Shown here: positions 49,429 to 59,914 of the stretch, in pieces
Layout: every line of letters starts with the position of its first letter
How positions within the stretch are numbered: the first letter of the stretch is position 1
DNA from: Idiomarina aquatica
Lineage (GTDB): Bacteria; Pseudomonadota; Gammaproteobacteria; Enterobacterales; Alteromonadaceae
DNA: 64,000 nt
Assembly: GCF_003987185.1 (NCBI RefSeq)
Contig: NZ_PIPS01000006.1
Coordinates: 61,615 to 125,614, forward strand
Direction: 5' to 3'
Notes under the pieces: generated by a model
Told to the model about the DNA's origin: nothing
Seen by the model: the letters and a program-made list of their open reading frames with translations, nothing else
Database searches by the model: none
Program-made: the position numbers and the translations under genes

Positions 49429-50944
49429 TGTTGCCTCCCGCTTTAGGCAAAACATGGTAAGGATAACTGTCGACATCACGTAGCTGCTCAGCCGTGGCAT
49501 CGGTGTAATCGCGAATCGGCTGGGCAAACAGCGTGATCAGCAGTGACAACGATAGCAGGCTTGCTAACGCCAGCCGTTTACCGAGCGGCGCTGAATGCTC
49601 TGAGGGTTTGCCTGATAACGTGTGCCAGATCATTTTGCTACCGGCACGAGTCACGGCGACCAACATAATAAAGGTTGCGCCGATGATGGCGGCCCAGAGC
49701 CAGAAGTTATGGCCGTTGGCCGCTGCAGACTCCAGAATCATCAGTTTACTGACAAACCCGGATAACGGGGGTAAGCCTATAATTGCAATGGCTCCGATTA
49801 AAAAGAAAGTGGCGTAGGTTGAATGGTTCGCCATCTTTTTACCGGACACAATTCGTGACGCTGTTTTACCGCGTTCGTAAGCCATCAGGTCGGCAAGCAG
49901 GAACAGCGCCGCAGTGATGAAGGTTGAGTGCACCAGGTAGAACAGCGTTGCACCCGTAGTGGCGGTCGAAGACAGGCTGTAGGCAGCGACCAGCGTACCC
50001 ACTGAAATCACCACCAAATACGCCACCATCAAGCGTAAATCACGGGCGGCGAGAATACCGATGGCACCCGCCAATAACGTCAGCAGCCCCATGACCCACA
50101 GCCAATCGTGCGCTACCAGCGCAAGTTCATTGGCATCGGCGCCAAAAATCAGTGAGTAAACCCGAATGATGGAATAGACGCCGACTTTGGTCATAATGGC
50201 AAACAACGCAGCAACCACACCGGTGGTGGTTGAGTAAGCCTGTGGTAACCAAAAATGCAACGGCAGAATGGCGGCTTTCAGGCCAAAAACAATCAGTAAC
50301 ATCAATGAGCCGGCCTTCGCGAGAATGGCTTCATCACCGCTTAACGACTGTATTTTAACGGCCATATCGGCCATGTTGAGGGTGCCGGTGACCCCATAAA
50401 GCGTGCCGATACTGATCAGGAATAGGGCGGAACCCAGCAGGTTAAGTAATACATAGTGCAAGGTTGCGCGCACGCGGAACTTACCGCCACCATGCATCAT
50501 CAGTGCATAGGATGAAATCAGCAAGACTTCGAAGAAGACGAACAGGTTAAAAATATCGCCGGTCGCAAAGGCGCCCATAATGCCCATAATTTGAAACTGG
50601 AACAGGGCCTGGAAGTGCGAACCCAGGTTGTCTTCTGCATAGCAGCCGTAGACCAATACCGGTAACGCGAGAACCGCCGTCAGCAACATCATTAACGCAC
50701 TGAGGCGATCGACCATAAGGACGATACCAAAGGGCGCTTCCCAGTTGCCGAGCAGATAAACCAGCATTTCCTGCTGATTAACATCGATCAGTAAAAATAC
50801 GGTGCTGACCAGGGTGAGTATGCTGGCTATTAAACCGATAGCACGGCGCTTAGGCTGTGGTCGACTACCCCAGGGCAAAAGCTGCAGTAATGCCGTAAAC
50901 AGCGGAATCAATATCGGTAAAATGGCTAAGTGTTGCTGTAACAT
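49421..50944 (-). CDS. mnhD: Mrp Na+/H+ antiporter subunit D
   Basis: The 507-residue NuoN/NuoM-like subunit has about 14 membrane helices. Key residues visible include Glu in FFEVLLISSYALMM and Lys in FGLKAAILPLHFWLP and MTKVGVYSII, which correspond to the proton path of complex I antiporter-like subunits. It shares one base with the mnhC stop. Confidence 0.94.
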   Translation of the reverse strand: MLQQHLAILPILIPLFTALLQLLPWGSRPQPKRRAIGLIASILTLVSTVFLLIDVNQQEMLVYLLGNWEAPFGIVLMVDRLSALMMLLTAVLALPVLVYGCYAEDNLGSHFQALFQFQIMGIMGAFATGDIFNLFVFFEVLLISSYALMMHGGGKFRVRATLHYVLLNLLGSALFLISIGTLYGVTGTLNMADMAVKIQSLSGDEAILAKAGSLMLLIVFGLKAAILPLHFWLPQAYSTTTGVVAALFAIMTKVGVYSIIRVYSLIFGADANELALVAHDWLWVMGLLTLLAGAIGILAARDLRLMVAYLVVISVGTLVAAYSLSSTATTGATLFYLVHSTFITAALFLLADLMAYERGKTASRIVSGKKMANHSTYATFFLIGAIAIIGLPPLSGFVSKLMILESAAANGHNFWLWAAIIGATFIMLVAVTRAGSKMIWHTLSGKPSEHSAPLGKRLALASLLSLSLLITLFAQPIRDYTDATAEQLRDVDSYPYHVLPKAGGNNE

Positions 50945-51285
50945 CAGCGTTTACCCTCCGCATCGCTGTCCGTGTCGCTGACCTCATCCGTACCGACTTC
51001 GCCACGTGTACGGACCGCCAGAATGATCGAGTAAGCGGTCATGGCAAAACCGATGACAATAGCGGTCAATACCAATGCCTGTGGCAGTGGATCGGCATAA
51101 CTGTCGTTTGTACCAAGGATGGGCGCACCGTCAATGGTGAGCCGCCCGGTGGAGAACAGGAACAGGTTGACGGCATAAGATAGCATCGTAATACCTACCA
51201 CGACCGGGAAAGAACGGCCGCGTAAAATTAAAAACACACTACAGGCAGTTAAAATGCCAACAGTTACCGAATATAAAGTTTCCAT
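50944..51285 (-). CDS. mnhC: Mrp Na+/H+ antiporter subunit C
   Basis: The 113-residue subunit is NuoK-like with three membrane helices and the motif FPVVVGITMLSYAVNLFLF. Its acidic cytoplasmic tail (DEVSDTDSDAEGKR) is longer than usual. It shares single bases with both neighbours. Confidence 0.93.
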   Translation of the reverse strand: METLYSVTVGILTACSVFLILRGRSFPVVVGITMLSYAVNLFLFSTGRLTIDGAPILGTNDSYADPLPQALVLTAIVIGFAMTAYSIILAVRTRGEVGTDEVSDTDSDAEGKR

Positions 51286-54074
51286 TAATTGCCCTCGTAC
51301 GTTGGACGGTGGCGAGTGGTCATCTTGCCAAAGTTACTTAAAATCATCATGGTCGCACCAATCACGGTGAGGAATACCCCCAGGTCGAACAATAAGGCGG
51401 TAGCAAACTCCCATTTACCCACCAACGGCCATTTAAGATAGGTGAACCAACTGGTCAGGAACGGTTTACTGAATAGCCAACTGCCGACCCCGGTCAATGC
51501 CGCGATCATCACACCAATTGACATCAGTGACTGATAATTCACGTTGAAGCGATCCTTAACCCAGTCGACACCGTTTGCGATGTATTGCAGGATCATTGCT
51601 GACGCAGCGATAAGCCCGGCAATAAAGCCGCCACCCGGCAGGTTATGGCCACGCAGGAAAATATACACCGCAACCATCATTGCCATTGGCAACACCAAAT
51701 TGGCGACATTCGTGAGCATCAGCGGATGCTTAATGCGGTGCCATGGACGCCCATCAACATCACTGGACGGCATAAAGGGTTTCAGTTTGTTCAGCAGCTT
51801 ATGGATACCCGCTGCTGCAATCGCCAATACCGTGATTTCTCCTAACGTATCAAAACCCCGGAAGTCGACCAGAATGACGTTGACGACGTTCGTGCCGCCA
51901 CCGCCGGTTTTGGCGTTAGCAATAAAGAAGTCAGAGATGGTTTCTGCCGGCGACGTTAAGATGGCAAAATTCAGCGTGGCGACGATGCCACCGATGAAGC
52001 TGGCGATGATAATATCGCGAAATACCCGGTGTCCACTGGAGGCTCGCGCGGTTTTCTGAGGCATAAAGAACAGCGCCAGAATCATCAGGATGATGCTAAC
52101 CACTTCCACCACCAGCTGTGTCATGGCCAGATCCGGTGCTGAGAAGTGCGCAAACGAAAGCGATACCATCAACCCGACCACCGACAGCATCATCAGCATA
52201 ACAAAGCGGTTGCGGTGCATCGTTGCGGTTGCAAAAGCGGCAATGATCAGCACCATCGCGCCCACCATAGAAACCATGTCGATGGGTTGTTGAGCTTTGC
52301 TGCCGGTCAACATACTGATATCGACCAGCGACGGCAGCATCACAACAATGACACTAATCAGCACAAAGGCGATGTAACGCTGCAACGACCCGGTGTCGAG
52401 ACGATCAAATAAACGGCTGGCCGCATCACTGACACGTTGCACAATGCGTTCAAAGTTATGTTTCGCATCCTGGCCGTCAAATTGGCGATTGAACGTAAAC
52501 AACTGATCACGGGCGGCGTAGATAAGAATCCCCGCTACAACGGCAACAAAACTCATCAACAATGGCAGATTAAAGCCATGCCACAGCGATAGCTTAACCG
52601 CCACACTTTGCGCAAGCACGGCACTTGACGCACTGTCGAGGATGCCGGATACCATAGTCATTGGCGCTAAGCCAATGGCGATACAGAACACCGCTAGCAG
52701 GGCAACCGGTGCCGACATCATGCGCGGCGGATCATGAGGCTTCTTGGGTAACGGCTTGTATTCTCCGTTAAAGAACACATCGTGAATAAAACGAATTGAG
52801 TAGGCTACCGATAGTGCAGCGCCCACCGTCGCTAAAATTGGGACAAACCAGGATAGGCCTCCGAACAAATGCTGTTGTACAGCCTGATCGAGGAACAGCT
52901 CCTTGGACATAAAGCCATTGAACGGCGGAATGCCTGCCATAGACGCGGCAACGATCATGGCGAGTGTTGCGGTGACCGGCATCAGCCCCATAAGTCCTTG
53001 TAACTTACGCATATCGCGCGTGCCGCTTTCGTGGTCGATAATACCGGCGGTCATGAACAACCCGGCTTTAAAGCAGGCGTGGTTGATGATGTGAAACAGA
53101 GCCGCGATAACGGCGCCCTCGCTGCCGATACCGAGGAGCATACAAATCAATCCCAAATGACTGACTGTCGAGAACGCCAGTAGTCCTTTCAGGTCATTTT
53201 TGAGCAGTGCAAAGTAAGCGCCGACTAACATTGTAATCAGGCCGACAATGGTAACAATGGTCAGCCATAGCTCGGTGCCGCCCATAACCGGGTGGAAGCG
53301 AGCCAGCAAGAAAATACCCGCCTTAACCATAGTTGCGGAGTGTAAGTACGCACTTACTGGCGTAGGTGCAGCCATGGCATGGGGTAACCAAAACTGAAAC
53401 GGGAACTGGGCCGATTTGGTAAAGGCTCCCAGCAACAGCAAAATCAGTGCGGCCGGATAATAGGGATGATTTTTAATGGTATCGGCAGCGGCCAAAACCG
53501 CTGAGAATTCATAACTGCCGGCGATGTTACCGATGATCAGTAAACCGGCCAGCAGAGCCAGACCACCGGCGCCGGTTGTCGCAAGTGCCATGCGGGCGCC
53601 ACGGCGGGCGTCACTGCTATGGAACCAGTAGCCAATCAGCAAGAAAGAAGAAATGCTGGTGAGCTCCCAGAACGCCCACATCAACAATATATTGTCAGCC
53701 ATGACGATGCCAAGCATCGACGCCATAAATAGCAACAGGCAAGCGTAGAAGCGTCCTTCGTCGTCTTCCGTCGATAAGTAGTAGTGCGCGTAGCCGATAA
53801 TCAACACGCCAATACCCAGAATTAAACTGACGAACAACAATGACAGACCATCCAGCCGCAAGGCGAAATTTAACCCCAGTGCGGGCAGCCATTCAACGAA
53901 TTGCTTAGGTACCTCTCCCGCCAGCGTCAGAGGCGCATACTGTAGCAATACAATAATGGCGGCCAGCGGAATCGCGAGTGTCACCAGCGTCTGTATTGTG
54001 CGCGGCGTTCGTTTAAGAAATAACGGTAATAGCGCTCCAAAAAGTGGCGCCATGATAATAAAGAGTAGGTTCAT
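51285..54074 (-). CDS. mnhA: Mrp Na+/H+ antiporter fused subunit A/B
   Basis: The 929-residue protein joins a NuoL-like MrpA part (about residues 1-760) to a C-terminal MrpB domain (HNLPGGGFIAGLI onward). Conserved charged residues lie in WAFWELTSISSFL and GAFTKSAQFPFQFWLP. Fusion of A and B gives a six-gene operon (A/B-C-D-E-F-G), the group 2 type described in Vibrio and others. The complex exports Na+ (and possibly Li+ or K+) for H+, fitting a marine or halophilic alkaline-adapted cell. Confidence 0.94.
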   Translation of the reverse strand: MNLLFIIMAPLFGALLPLFLKRTPRTIQTLVTLAIPLAAIIVLLQYAPLTLAGEVPKQFVEWLPALGLNFALRLDGLSLLFVSLILGIGVLIIGYAHYYLSTEDDEGRFYACLLLFMASMLGIVMADNILLMWAFWELTSISSFLLIGYWFHSSDARRGARMALATTGAGGLALLAGLLIIGNIAGSYEFSAVLAAADTIKNHPYYPAALILLLLGAFTKSAQFPFQFWLPHAMAAPTPVSAYLHSATMVKAGIFLLARFHPVMGGTELWLTIVTIVGLITMLVGAYFALLKNDLKGLLAFSTVSHLGLICMLLGIGSEGAVIAALFHIINHACFKAGLFMTAGIIDHESGTRDMRKLQGLMGLMPVTATLAMIVAASMAGIPPFNGFMSKELFLDQAVQQHLFGGLSWFVPILATVGAALSVAYSIRFIHDVFFNGEYKPLPKKPHDPPRMMSAPVALLAVFCIAIGLAPMTMVSGILDSASSAVLAQSVAVKLSLWHGFNLPLLMSFVAVVAGILIYAARDQLFTFNRQFDGQDAKHNFERIVQRVSDAASRLFDRLDTGSLQRYIAFVLISVIVVMLPSLVDISMLTGSKAQQPIDMVSMVGAMVLIIAAFATATMHRNRFVMLMMLSVVGLMVSLSFAHFSAPDLAMTQLVVEVVSIILMILALFFMPQKTARASSGHRVFRDIIIASFIGGIVATLNFAILTSPAETISDFFIANAKTGGGGTNVVNVILVDFRGFDTLGEITVLAIAAAGIHKLLNKLKPFMPSSDVDGRPWHRIKHPLMLTNVANLVLPMAMMVAVYIFLRGHNLPGGGFIAGLIAASAMILQYIANGVDWVKDRFNVNYQSLMSIGVMIAALTGVGSWLFSKPFLTSWFTYLKWPLVGKWEFATALLFDLGVFLTVIGATMMILSNFGKMTTRHRPTYEGN

Positions 54075-54147
54075 AGGCTTATTATCGTTCCAGTTGCCAA
54101 TGCTCAGTTATTGATTATTCGGAGCTTTTTATGTTGTGATGGGTACG

Positions 54148-54176
54148 AATTTACCATCCCCGCGGTTTACTGCCAA
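54148..54176 (-). promoter_or_regulatory. Promoter of the mnh operon
   Basis: On the minus strand TTGGCA (54171-54176) and TAAATT (54148-54153) are 17 bases apart, placing the start about 70 bases before mnhA. Confidence 0.55.
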
Positions 54177-54261
54177 CTGAATCCGAAAGCATAAAATACG
54201 CCACTTAGCTTATCTTTAGAAAAAAAGTGAGATTGCCCTACCACATCGTAATTTTATCTGT

Positions 54262-54348
54262 TACAATTCGCCGCCCTTTTTATAAGGGAAAAACCAAAGG
54301 CAGCACGACCCGAGAGGGTCTGTTTTTTTAACTAAGCGGGGCACTGAA
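54262..54348 (+). promoter_or_regulatory. spc operon promoter (-10) and leader
   Basis: TACAAT (54262-54267) is followed by a TCGCCGCC discriminator; the -35 box 17 bases upstream (TACCAC) is weak. The leader contains a hairpin GACCC/GGGTC with a GAGA tetraloop (54307-54320) followed by TGTTTTTTT, which looks like an attenuator. The rplN start lies about 20 bases downstream. Confidence 0.65.
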
Positions 54349-54717
54349 ATGATCCAAATGCAAACTACCCTGGACGTTGCCGATAACTCCGGCGCGCGCA
54401 GCGTACAATGTATTAAGGTTCTAGGTGGTTCGCACCGCCGTTACGCAAACATCGGCGATATCATCAAAGTTACTGTTAAGGAAGCAATTCCGCGCGGTAA
54501 GGTGAAGAAAGGTGATGTTGTGAATGCGGTGGTCGTTCGCACCAGAAAAGGCGTCCGTCGTCAAGACGGGTCGGTCATCCGTTTTGACCGCAACGCGGCT
54601 GTGTTGTTAAACAACAACCAACAGCCGATTGGTACTCGTATTTTCGGGCCGGTAACTCGTGAGCTGCGTTCAGAGCAGTTTATGAAGATTATCTCGCTGG
54701 CACCAGAAGTACTATAA
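54349..54717 (+). CDS. rplN: Ribosomal protein uL14
   Basis: L14 (122 residues) forms an intersubunit bridge. [17 protein letters not shown] is diagnostic. It is the first gene of the spc operon, which here has its own leader because it is detached from the S10 operon. Confidence 0.98.
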   Translation: MIQMQTTLDVADNSGARSVQCIKVLGGSHRRYANIGDIIKVTVKEAIPRGKVKKGDVVNAVVVRTRKGVRRQDGSVIRFDRNAAVLLNNNQQPIGTRIFGPVTRELRSEQFMKIISLAPEVL

Positions 54718-54727
54718 GGAGTCCATT

Positions 54728-55042
54728 ATGGCGGCAAAAATTAAACGTGATGACGAAGTAGTCGTCCTGGCAGGAAAGGACAAGGGCAAGCAAGGCAAAG
54801 TCCTAAAAGTTCTTACTGATAAAGATCGCGTGATCGTAGAAGGCGTCAACGTTGTCAAGAAACACCAAAAGCCAAATCCGGCACTTGGTGAGTCTGGCGG
54901 CATTGTTGAAACAGAAGCGCCTATCCACGTATCGAACGTAGCGATCCTTAACCCAGAGACAGGTAAAGCAGATCGTGTTGGATTTCGTATTGAAGACGGC
55001 AAAAAAGTCCGTTTCTTCAAATCGAACAACGCAATCATTTAA
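54728..55042 (+). CDS. rplX: Ribosomal protein uL24
   Basis: L24 (104 residues) starts 50S assembly. A KOW motif is visible ([20 protein letters not shown]). AAGGAG lies upstream in the space after rplN. Confidence 0.98.
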   Translation: MAAKIKRDDEVVVLAGKDKGKQGKVLKVLTDKDRVIVEGVNVVKKHQKPNPALGESGGIVETEAPIHVSNVAILNPETGKADRVGFRIEDGKKVRFFKSNNAII

Positions 55043-55062
55043 TTCAATTTTGGAGTTTTACG

Positions 55063-55602
55063 ATGGCGAAACTGCATGATTTTTATAAAGAATCGGTAGT
55101 TCCTGAGCTGGTTAAACAGTTCAGCTACAACAGCGTCATGCAAGTCCCTCGGATTGAGAAAATCACCCTGAACATGGGTGTTGGTGAAGCTCTGGCTGAC
55201 AAAAAAGTACTTGATAATGCAGTGGCTGACTTAGAGGCAATCTCTGGTCAAAAGCCGATTCGTACTGTAGCACGCAAGTCTGTCGCCGGTTTCAAAATCC
55301 GTGAAGGCTTCCCGATTGGCTGTAAAGTAACTCTGCGCGGCGAGCGCATGTGGGATTTCTTGCAACGTTTAATCTCGATTGCAATTCCACGTATCCGTGA
55401 CTTCCGTGGCCTTAACCCGAAATCTTTCGATGGCCGTGGTAACTACAGCATGGGTGTTCGTGAGCAGATCATCTTTCCGGAAATCGACTATGACAAAGTC
55501 GACAAGGTACGTGGTCTGGATATCACCATTACCACAAATGCTGGCACAGATGACGAAGCTCGTGCTTTGCTAGCTGCCTTTAACTTCCCGTTCAGAAAGT
55601 AA
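55063..55602 (+). CDS. rplE: Ribosomal protein uL5
   Basis: L5 (179 residues) binds 5S rRNA and the P-site t[22 protein letters not shown] opens it. In E. coli the repressor S8 binds near this start; a matching structure was not obvious here. Confidence 0.98.
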   Translation: MAKLHDFYKESVVPELVKQFSYNSVMQVPRIEKITLNMGVGEALADKKVLDNAVADLEAISGQKPIRTVARKSVAGFKIREGFPIGCKVTLRGERMWDFLQRLISIAIPRIRDFRGLNPKSFDGRGNYSMGVREQIIFPEIDYDKVDKVRGLDITITTNAGTDDEARALLAAFNFPFRK

Positions 55603-55613
55603 GGTGTAGAGTT

Positions 55614-55919
55614 ATGGCAAAACAGTCAATGAAAGCGCGTGACGTTAAGCGAGCCAAACTCGCTGCTAAGTACGCAGAAAAACGCAACGCACTGAAAGCG
55701 GTCATTAATGACGTAAATGCATCAGACGAAGAGCGTTGGGAAGCAGTTCTTAAATTGCAACAGCTCCCACGTGATGCCAGTCCGACGCGTCAACGTAACC
55801 GTTGTCGTATTACTGGTCGTCCTCATGGTTTCCTTCGTAAATTCGGCATGAGCCGTATCAAGGTCCGTGAGATGGCGATGCGCGGTGAAATTCCTGGCTT
55901 GAAAAAAGCTAGCTGGTAA
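55614..55919 (+). CDS. rpsN: Ribosomal protein uS14
   Basis: S14 (101 residues) of the long, zinc-free type: the Cys-x2-Cys pairs of the short form are absent and only one Cys is seen ([20 protein letters not shown]). Confidence 0.98.
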   Translation: MAKQSMKARDVKRAKLAAKYAEKRNALKAVINDVNASDEERWEAVLKLQQLPRDASPTRQRNRCRITGRPHGFLRKFGMSRIKVREMAMRGEIPGLKKASW

Positions 55920-55945
55920 GCCACGAATCACGGGAGAAAGCAAAT

Positions 55946-56338
55946 ATGAGCATGCAAGATCCAATTGCGGATATGTTCACACGCATTCGCAACGCTCAAG
56001 GTGCTAATAAAGTTACAGTGAAAATGCCTTCATCTAAGCAGAAAGTGGCTATCGCCGAAGTGCTTAAGCAGGAAGGCTTTATCGTTGGCTTTACCACCGA
56101 GAGTAATGCAAAACCTGAGCTTGAAATCGAATTGAAGTATTTCGAAGGCAAGCCAGTAATCGAATCTATCGAGCGCGTTAGTCGCCCAGGTTTGCGCATC
56201 TATAAGAAGCGCAACGAGCTGCCTAACGTGATGGGTGGTCTTGGTATCGCTGTTGTTTCAACATCGAAAGGCCTAATGACCGATCGTGCCGCTCGCCAAG
56301 CTGGTCTTGGTGGCGAAATCATCGGTTACGTAGCGTAA
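55946..56338 (+). CDS. rpsH: Ribosomal protein uS8
   Basis: S8 (130 residues) is a central-domain assembly protein and, in E. coli, the repressor of this operon. [18 protein letters not shown] and the C-terminal ISTSKG-like segment ([15 protein letters not shown]) are conserved. Confidence 0.98.
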   Translation: MSMQDPIADMFTRIRNAQGANKVTVKMPSSKQKVAIAEVLKQEGFIVGFTTESNAKPELEIELKYFEGKPVIESIERVSRPGLRIYKKRNELPNVMGGLGIAVVSTSKGLMTDRAARQAGLGGEIIGYVA

Positions 56339-56352
56339 TTAGGAGGTAGGAA

Positions 56353-56886
56353 ATGTCACGTGTTGCTAAAGCACCCATTGAAATTCCTGCTGGCGTTGAA
56401 GTTGCGCTAAATGGCCAGGAAGTAACAGTTAAAGGTGCCCAAGGCTCACTGAGTCGCGTAGTCAATGATGCCGTTGAATTGGTAAAAGAAGACAACGAAC
56501 TGCGCACTGTTGCGCGTGATGGCGTTGCTAACGCCACTGCGCAAGCAGGTACTGCGCGTGCATTATTGCAAAACATGGTGGTTGGAGTAACTAAAGGGTT
56601 TGAGCGCAAGTTACAGCTGATTGGTGTTGGTTACCGTGCGCAAGCACAAGGTAAAAAACTGAACCTGACGCTGGGCTTTTCACACCCTGTGGAGTTCGAG
56701 ATTCCTGAAGGAATCACCATTGAAACTCCTTCTCAAACCGAGGTTGTCGTTAAAGGCGCAGATAAGCAGTTAGTGGGTCAAGTTGCCGCTAACATTCGCG
56801 CATACCGCAAGCCAGAGCCTTACAAAGGTAAAGGTGTACGTTATGCAGACGAGCAAGTGCGCCGTAAAGAAGCCAAGAAAAAGTAG
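56353..56886 (+). CDS. rplF: Ribosomal protein uL6
   Basis: L6 (177 residues) lies near the factor-binding site. [17 protein letters not shown] and the C-terminal [20 protein letters not shown] are diagnostic. AGGAGG precedes the start. Confidence 0.98.
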   Translation: MSRVAKAPIEIPAGVEVALNGQEVTVKGAQGSLSRVVNDAVELVKEDNELRTVARDGVANATAQAGTARALLQNMVVGVTKGFERKLQLIGVGYRAQAQGKKLNLTLGFSHPVEFEIPEGITIETPSQTEVVVKGADKQLVGQVAANIRAYRKPEPYKGKGVRYADEQVRRKEAKKK

Positions 56887-56895
56887 GGTAATACG

Positions 56896-57249
56896 ATGGA
56901 CAAGAAAGCAGCTCGCTTACGTCGTGCTACTCGCGCACGTAAACAAATTAAAGCTTTGGGTGCAAATCGACTGGTTGTACACCGTACGCCGCGTCACATT
57001 TACGCACAGTTGATCGCCCCAAACGGTTCTGAAGTGCTTGCAGCCGCATCAACGGTTGAAAAGGCAGTCCGCGACCAGCTGAAAACGACGGGTAACGTCG
57101 ACGCCGCTAAAGTCGTGGGTAAAATCATCGCTGAGCGTGCGGTAGAAAAGGGCGTTACCAGCGTCACTTTCGACCGTAGTGGTTTTAAATACCACGGCCG
57201 CGTTGCTGCATTAGCAGACGCTGCGCGCGAAGCTGGACTTCAGTTCTAG
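56896..57249 (+). CDS. rplR: Ribosomal protein uL18
   Basis: L18 (117 residues) binds 5S rRNA. The basic N terminus ([19 protein letters not shown]) and the [20 protein letters not shown] end are conserved. Confidence 0.98.
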   Translation: MDKKAARLRRATRARKQIKALGANRLVVHRTPRHIYAQLIAPNGSEVLAAASTVEKAVRDQLKTTGNVDAAKVVGKIIAERAVEKGVTSVTFDRSGFKYHGRVAALADAAREAGLQF

Positions 57250-57258
57250 GAGACGAAC

Positions 57259-57759
57259 ATGGCAAATGCAGAAGCTCAAAACGGTGAACTGATCGAGAAG
57301 TTGATTACGGTCAACCGTGTGGCGAAGGTTGTTAAAGGTGGTCGTATCTTTAGCTTCACCGCACTGACTGTAGTTGGCGACGGCAAAGGTAAAGTCGGTT
57401 TCGGTTACGGTAAAGCACGTGAAGTTCCAGCCGCTATTCAAAAAGCGATGGAAAAAGCACGCCGTAACATGGTAACCGTGCAGCTGAAAGGCGAAACTTT
57501 GCAACACCCTGTTAAAGGTCGTCACTCAGGTTCACAGGTATATATGCAACCTGCATCTGAAGGTACCGGTATCATCGCAGGTGGTGCGATGCGTGCGGTA
57601 CTGGAAGTCGCAGGCGTTCATAACGTGCTGTCAAAAGCATATGGTTCAACCAACCCAATCAACGTTGTTCGTGCAACTATCAAAGCATTGAACGACATGA
57701 AATCGCCGGAGCAGGTTGCTGCGAAGCGTGGATTGCGCGTTGACGAAATACTGGGGTAG
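57259..57759 (+). CDS. rpsE: Ribosomal protein uS5
   Basis: S5 (166 residues) helps decoding and mRNA unwinding. The double-stranded-RNA-binding-like segment [20 protein letters not shown] and [16 protein letters not shown] are conserved. AGGAG precedes the start. Confidence 0.98.
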   Translation: MANAEAQNGELIEKLITVNRVAKVVKGGRIFSFTALTVVGDGKGKVGFGYGKAREVPAAIQKAMEKARRNMVTVQLKGETLQHPVKGRHSGSQVYMQPASEGTGIIAGGAMRAVLEVAGVHNVLSKAYGSTNPINVVRATIKALNDMKSPEQVAAKRGLRVDEILG

Positions 57760-57765
57760 TGAACA

Positions 57766-57948
57766 ATGGCGAAAAAGACAATCAAAGTAACACAGACGCG
57801 TAGCAGCATCGGTCGTTTACCGAAGCACAAAGCTACACTACGTGGCTTAGGTCTCCGCCGCATTGGTCACACAGTAGAGTTGGAAGACACTGCTGCAGTC
57901 CGCGGTATGGTGAACCAAGTTAATTACATGGTTAAGGTGGAGGGATAA
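57766..57948 (+). CDS. rpmD: Ribosomal protein uL30
   Basis: L30 (60 residues) opens [21 protein letters not shown]. It lies between rpsE and rplO with almost no space. Confidence 0.98.
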   Translation: MAKKTIKVTQTRSSIGRLPKHKATLRGLGLRRIGHTVELEDTAAVRGMVNQVNYMVKVEG

Positions 57949-57951
57949 ATG

Positions 57952-58386
57952 ATGGAATTAAACACTCTTTCTCCTGCACCTGGTGCAAAAAGCAGCAAGA
58001 AACGCGTTGGACGCGGTATTGGATCAGGTCTGGGTAAAACCGGTGGTCGTGGTCATAAAGGGCAGAAGTCTCGCTCAGGTGGCAGCGTTAAGCCAGGTTT
58101 CGAAGGCGGTCAAATGCCAATTCAGCGTCGTCTGCCTAAGTTCGGTTTCACTTCTCGCAAGGCAATGACCACTGCAGAAGTAAACTTGGCAGAGATTGCG
58201 AAAGTCGATGGTGATGTTGCTGATTTAGCAACATTGAAGGCTGCGGGCCTGATTCGTAAGAACGTGTTGGCTGTAAAAGTCATCAAGTCTGGCGAAATCA
58301 CTCGCAACGTGACTGTAAAAGGTCTTAAAGTCACCAAAGGCGCTCGCGAAGCTATTGAAGCTGCTGGCGGCAAAATCGAAGGATAG
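57952..58386 (+). CDS. rplO: Ribosomal protein uL15
   Basis: L15 (144 residues) has the Gly/Arg/Lys-rich extension ([21 protein letters not shown]) that threads through the 50S core. ATG 57952 ([12 protein letters not shown]) is preferred to ATG 57949, as the AGGTGGAGGG site is then seven bases away. Confidence 0.97.
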   Translation: MELNTLSPAPGAKSSKKRVGRGIGSGLGKTGGRGHKGQKSRSGGSVKPGFEGGQMPIQRRLPKFGFTSRKAMTTAEVNLAEIAKVDGDVADLATLKAAGLIRKNVLAVKVIKSGEITRNVTVKGLKVTKGAREAIEAAGGKIEG

Positions 58387-58391
58387 AGCTC

Positions 58392-59720
58392 ATGGCTAAA
58401 CCAGGATTGGAATCAAATCGAGCGCAAGGTGGCACGTCGGAACTCAAGCGTCGCCTGTTGTTTGTATTAGGAGCGATCATCGTTTTCCGAGCGGGCTCCT
58501 TTGTGCCTATTCCTGGTATTGATGCTGCGGTTTTAGCTCAGTTGTTCGAACAGCAAAAAGACACCATCGTTGCCATGTTTAACATGTTCAGCGGTGGTGC
58601 TTTAGAACGTGCGTCAGTATTCGCACTTGGTATCATGCCGTATATTTCGGCCTCAATTATCATGCAATTGGCAACCGTGGTTCATCCACGCTTGGCAGAG
58701 CTGAAAAAAGAGGGCGAGTCGGGTCGACGCAAGATCAGTCAATATACGCGCTGGGGTACTTTGATACTGGCAACGTTCCAGTCTGTTGGGATCGCGACCG
58801 GTTTACCGAATTTGATGCCTGGGCTCGTTATTGACCCTGGTTTTGGATTCTATTTTACTGCGGTTGTGAGCCTTGTCACGGGAACCATGTTCCTGATGTG
58901 GCTGGGTGAGCAGATTACTGAGCGCGGTATTGGTAACGGCATCTCTATCCTGATTTTCGTGGGTATTGTAGCAGGGTTACCATCTGCTATCGGTCAAACA
59001 TTTGAGCAAGCCCGTCAAGGTGACTTGCACTTGTTGCTGTTGTTATTAATTGGTGTGGTTGTTCTCGCAGTCACTTATTTCGTTGTTTTCGTCGAGCGTG
59101 GTCAACGTCGTATCGTTGTTAACTATGCAAAACGTCAACAAGGTCGTAAGGTCTTCGCAGCGCAAAGCACACACTTGCCATTAAAAGTGAACATGGCCGG
59201 TGTTATTCCACCAATTTTTGCATCGAGTATTATTTTGTTTCCTGGTACCATCGCAACCTGGTTCGGTTCCGGTGAAGGAATGGTCGCTGATATTTTACAA
59301 CAAGTATCGATGACTTTATCTCCAGGACAGCCGCTTTATGTGTTATTATACGCGGCTGCGATCATATTCTTCTGTTTCTTCTATACCGCGTTGGTGTTTA
59401 ACCCTCGCGAGACAGCAGATAATCTGAAGAAATCCGGCGCGTTTATCCCGGGCATACGCCCAGGTGAACAGACGTCGCGGTACATTGACAAAGTAATGAC
59501 TCGTTTGACCCTTGCTGGTGCACTGTACATTACCTTTGTCTGTTTGGTTCCTGAGTTTATGATGATTGCGTGGAACGTTCAGTTCTACTTCGGCGGTACA
59601 TCGTTATTGATTATCGTGGTTGTCATCATGGACTTCATGGCACAGGTACAGACTCATTTGATGTCACATCAATATGATTCTGTGCTGAAAAAAGCTAACC
59701 TTAAAGGCTACGGCCGCTAA
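58392..59720 (+). CDS. secY: Protein translocase subunit SecY
   Basis: SecY is the channel of the Sec translocon. The 442-residue protein has ten membrane helices, the plug/pore region near IPGIDAAVL and [27 protein letters not shown] segment, and the cytoplasmic loop [12 protein letters not shown]. It sits in the usual place between rplO and rpmJ. Confidence 0.97.
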   Translation: MAKPGLESNRAQGGTSELKRRLLFVLGAIIVFRAGSFVPIPGIDAAVLAQLFEQQKDTIVAMFNMFSGGALERASVFALGIMPYISASIIMQLATVVHPRLAELKKEGESGRRKISQYTRWGTLILATFQSVGIATGLPNLMPGLVIDPGFGFYFTAVVSLVTGTMFLMWLGEQITERGIGNGISILIFVGIVAGLPSAIGQTFEQARQGDLHLLLLLLIGVVVLAVTYFVVFVERGQRRIVVNYAKRQQGRKVFAAQSTHLPLKVNMAGVIPPIFASSIILFPGTIATWFGSGEGMVADILQQVSMTLSPGQPLYVLLYAAAIIFFCFFYTALVFNPRETADNLKKSGAFIPGIRPGEQTSRYIDKVMTRLTLAGALYITFVCLVPEFMMIAWNVQFYFGGTSLLIIVVVIMDFMAQVQTHLMSHQYDSVLKKANLKGYGR

Positions 59721-59744
59721 GGTTGGATAGAACGGAGAGTAGCA

Positions 59745-59858
59745 ATGAAAGTTCGTGCTTCCGTGAAGAAAATCTGTCGTAACTGTAAAATCATCAAGCG
59801 CAACGGTGTTGTGCGCGTGATTTGCAGTGATTCAAAGCATAAGCAACGACAAGGTTGA
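59745..59858 (+). CDS. rpmJ: Ribosomal protein bL36
   Basis: L36 is a 37-residue zinc ribbon. [19 protein letters not shown] and a later Cys and His (CSDSKH) give the four-ligand, zinc-binding form. CGGAG lies upstream. It is the last gene of the spc operon. Confidence 0.97.
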   Translation: MKVRASVKKICRNCKIIKRNGVVRVICSDSKHKQRQG

Positions 59859-59914
59859 TTCGAAGGAAAGGTGGGTGGCCGTTGGGTCACCCCCTTTGAA
59901 GTGTTTGCAATTCG

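Noticed and set aside
54233..54267. TTGCCC as -35 box of the spc promoter
   Set aside because: The spacing to TACAAT is 23 bases, too long for sigma-70; a weak box at normal distance is more likely.
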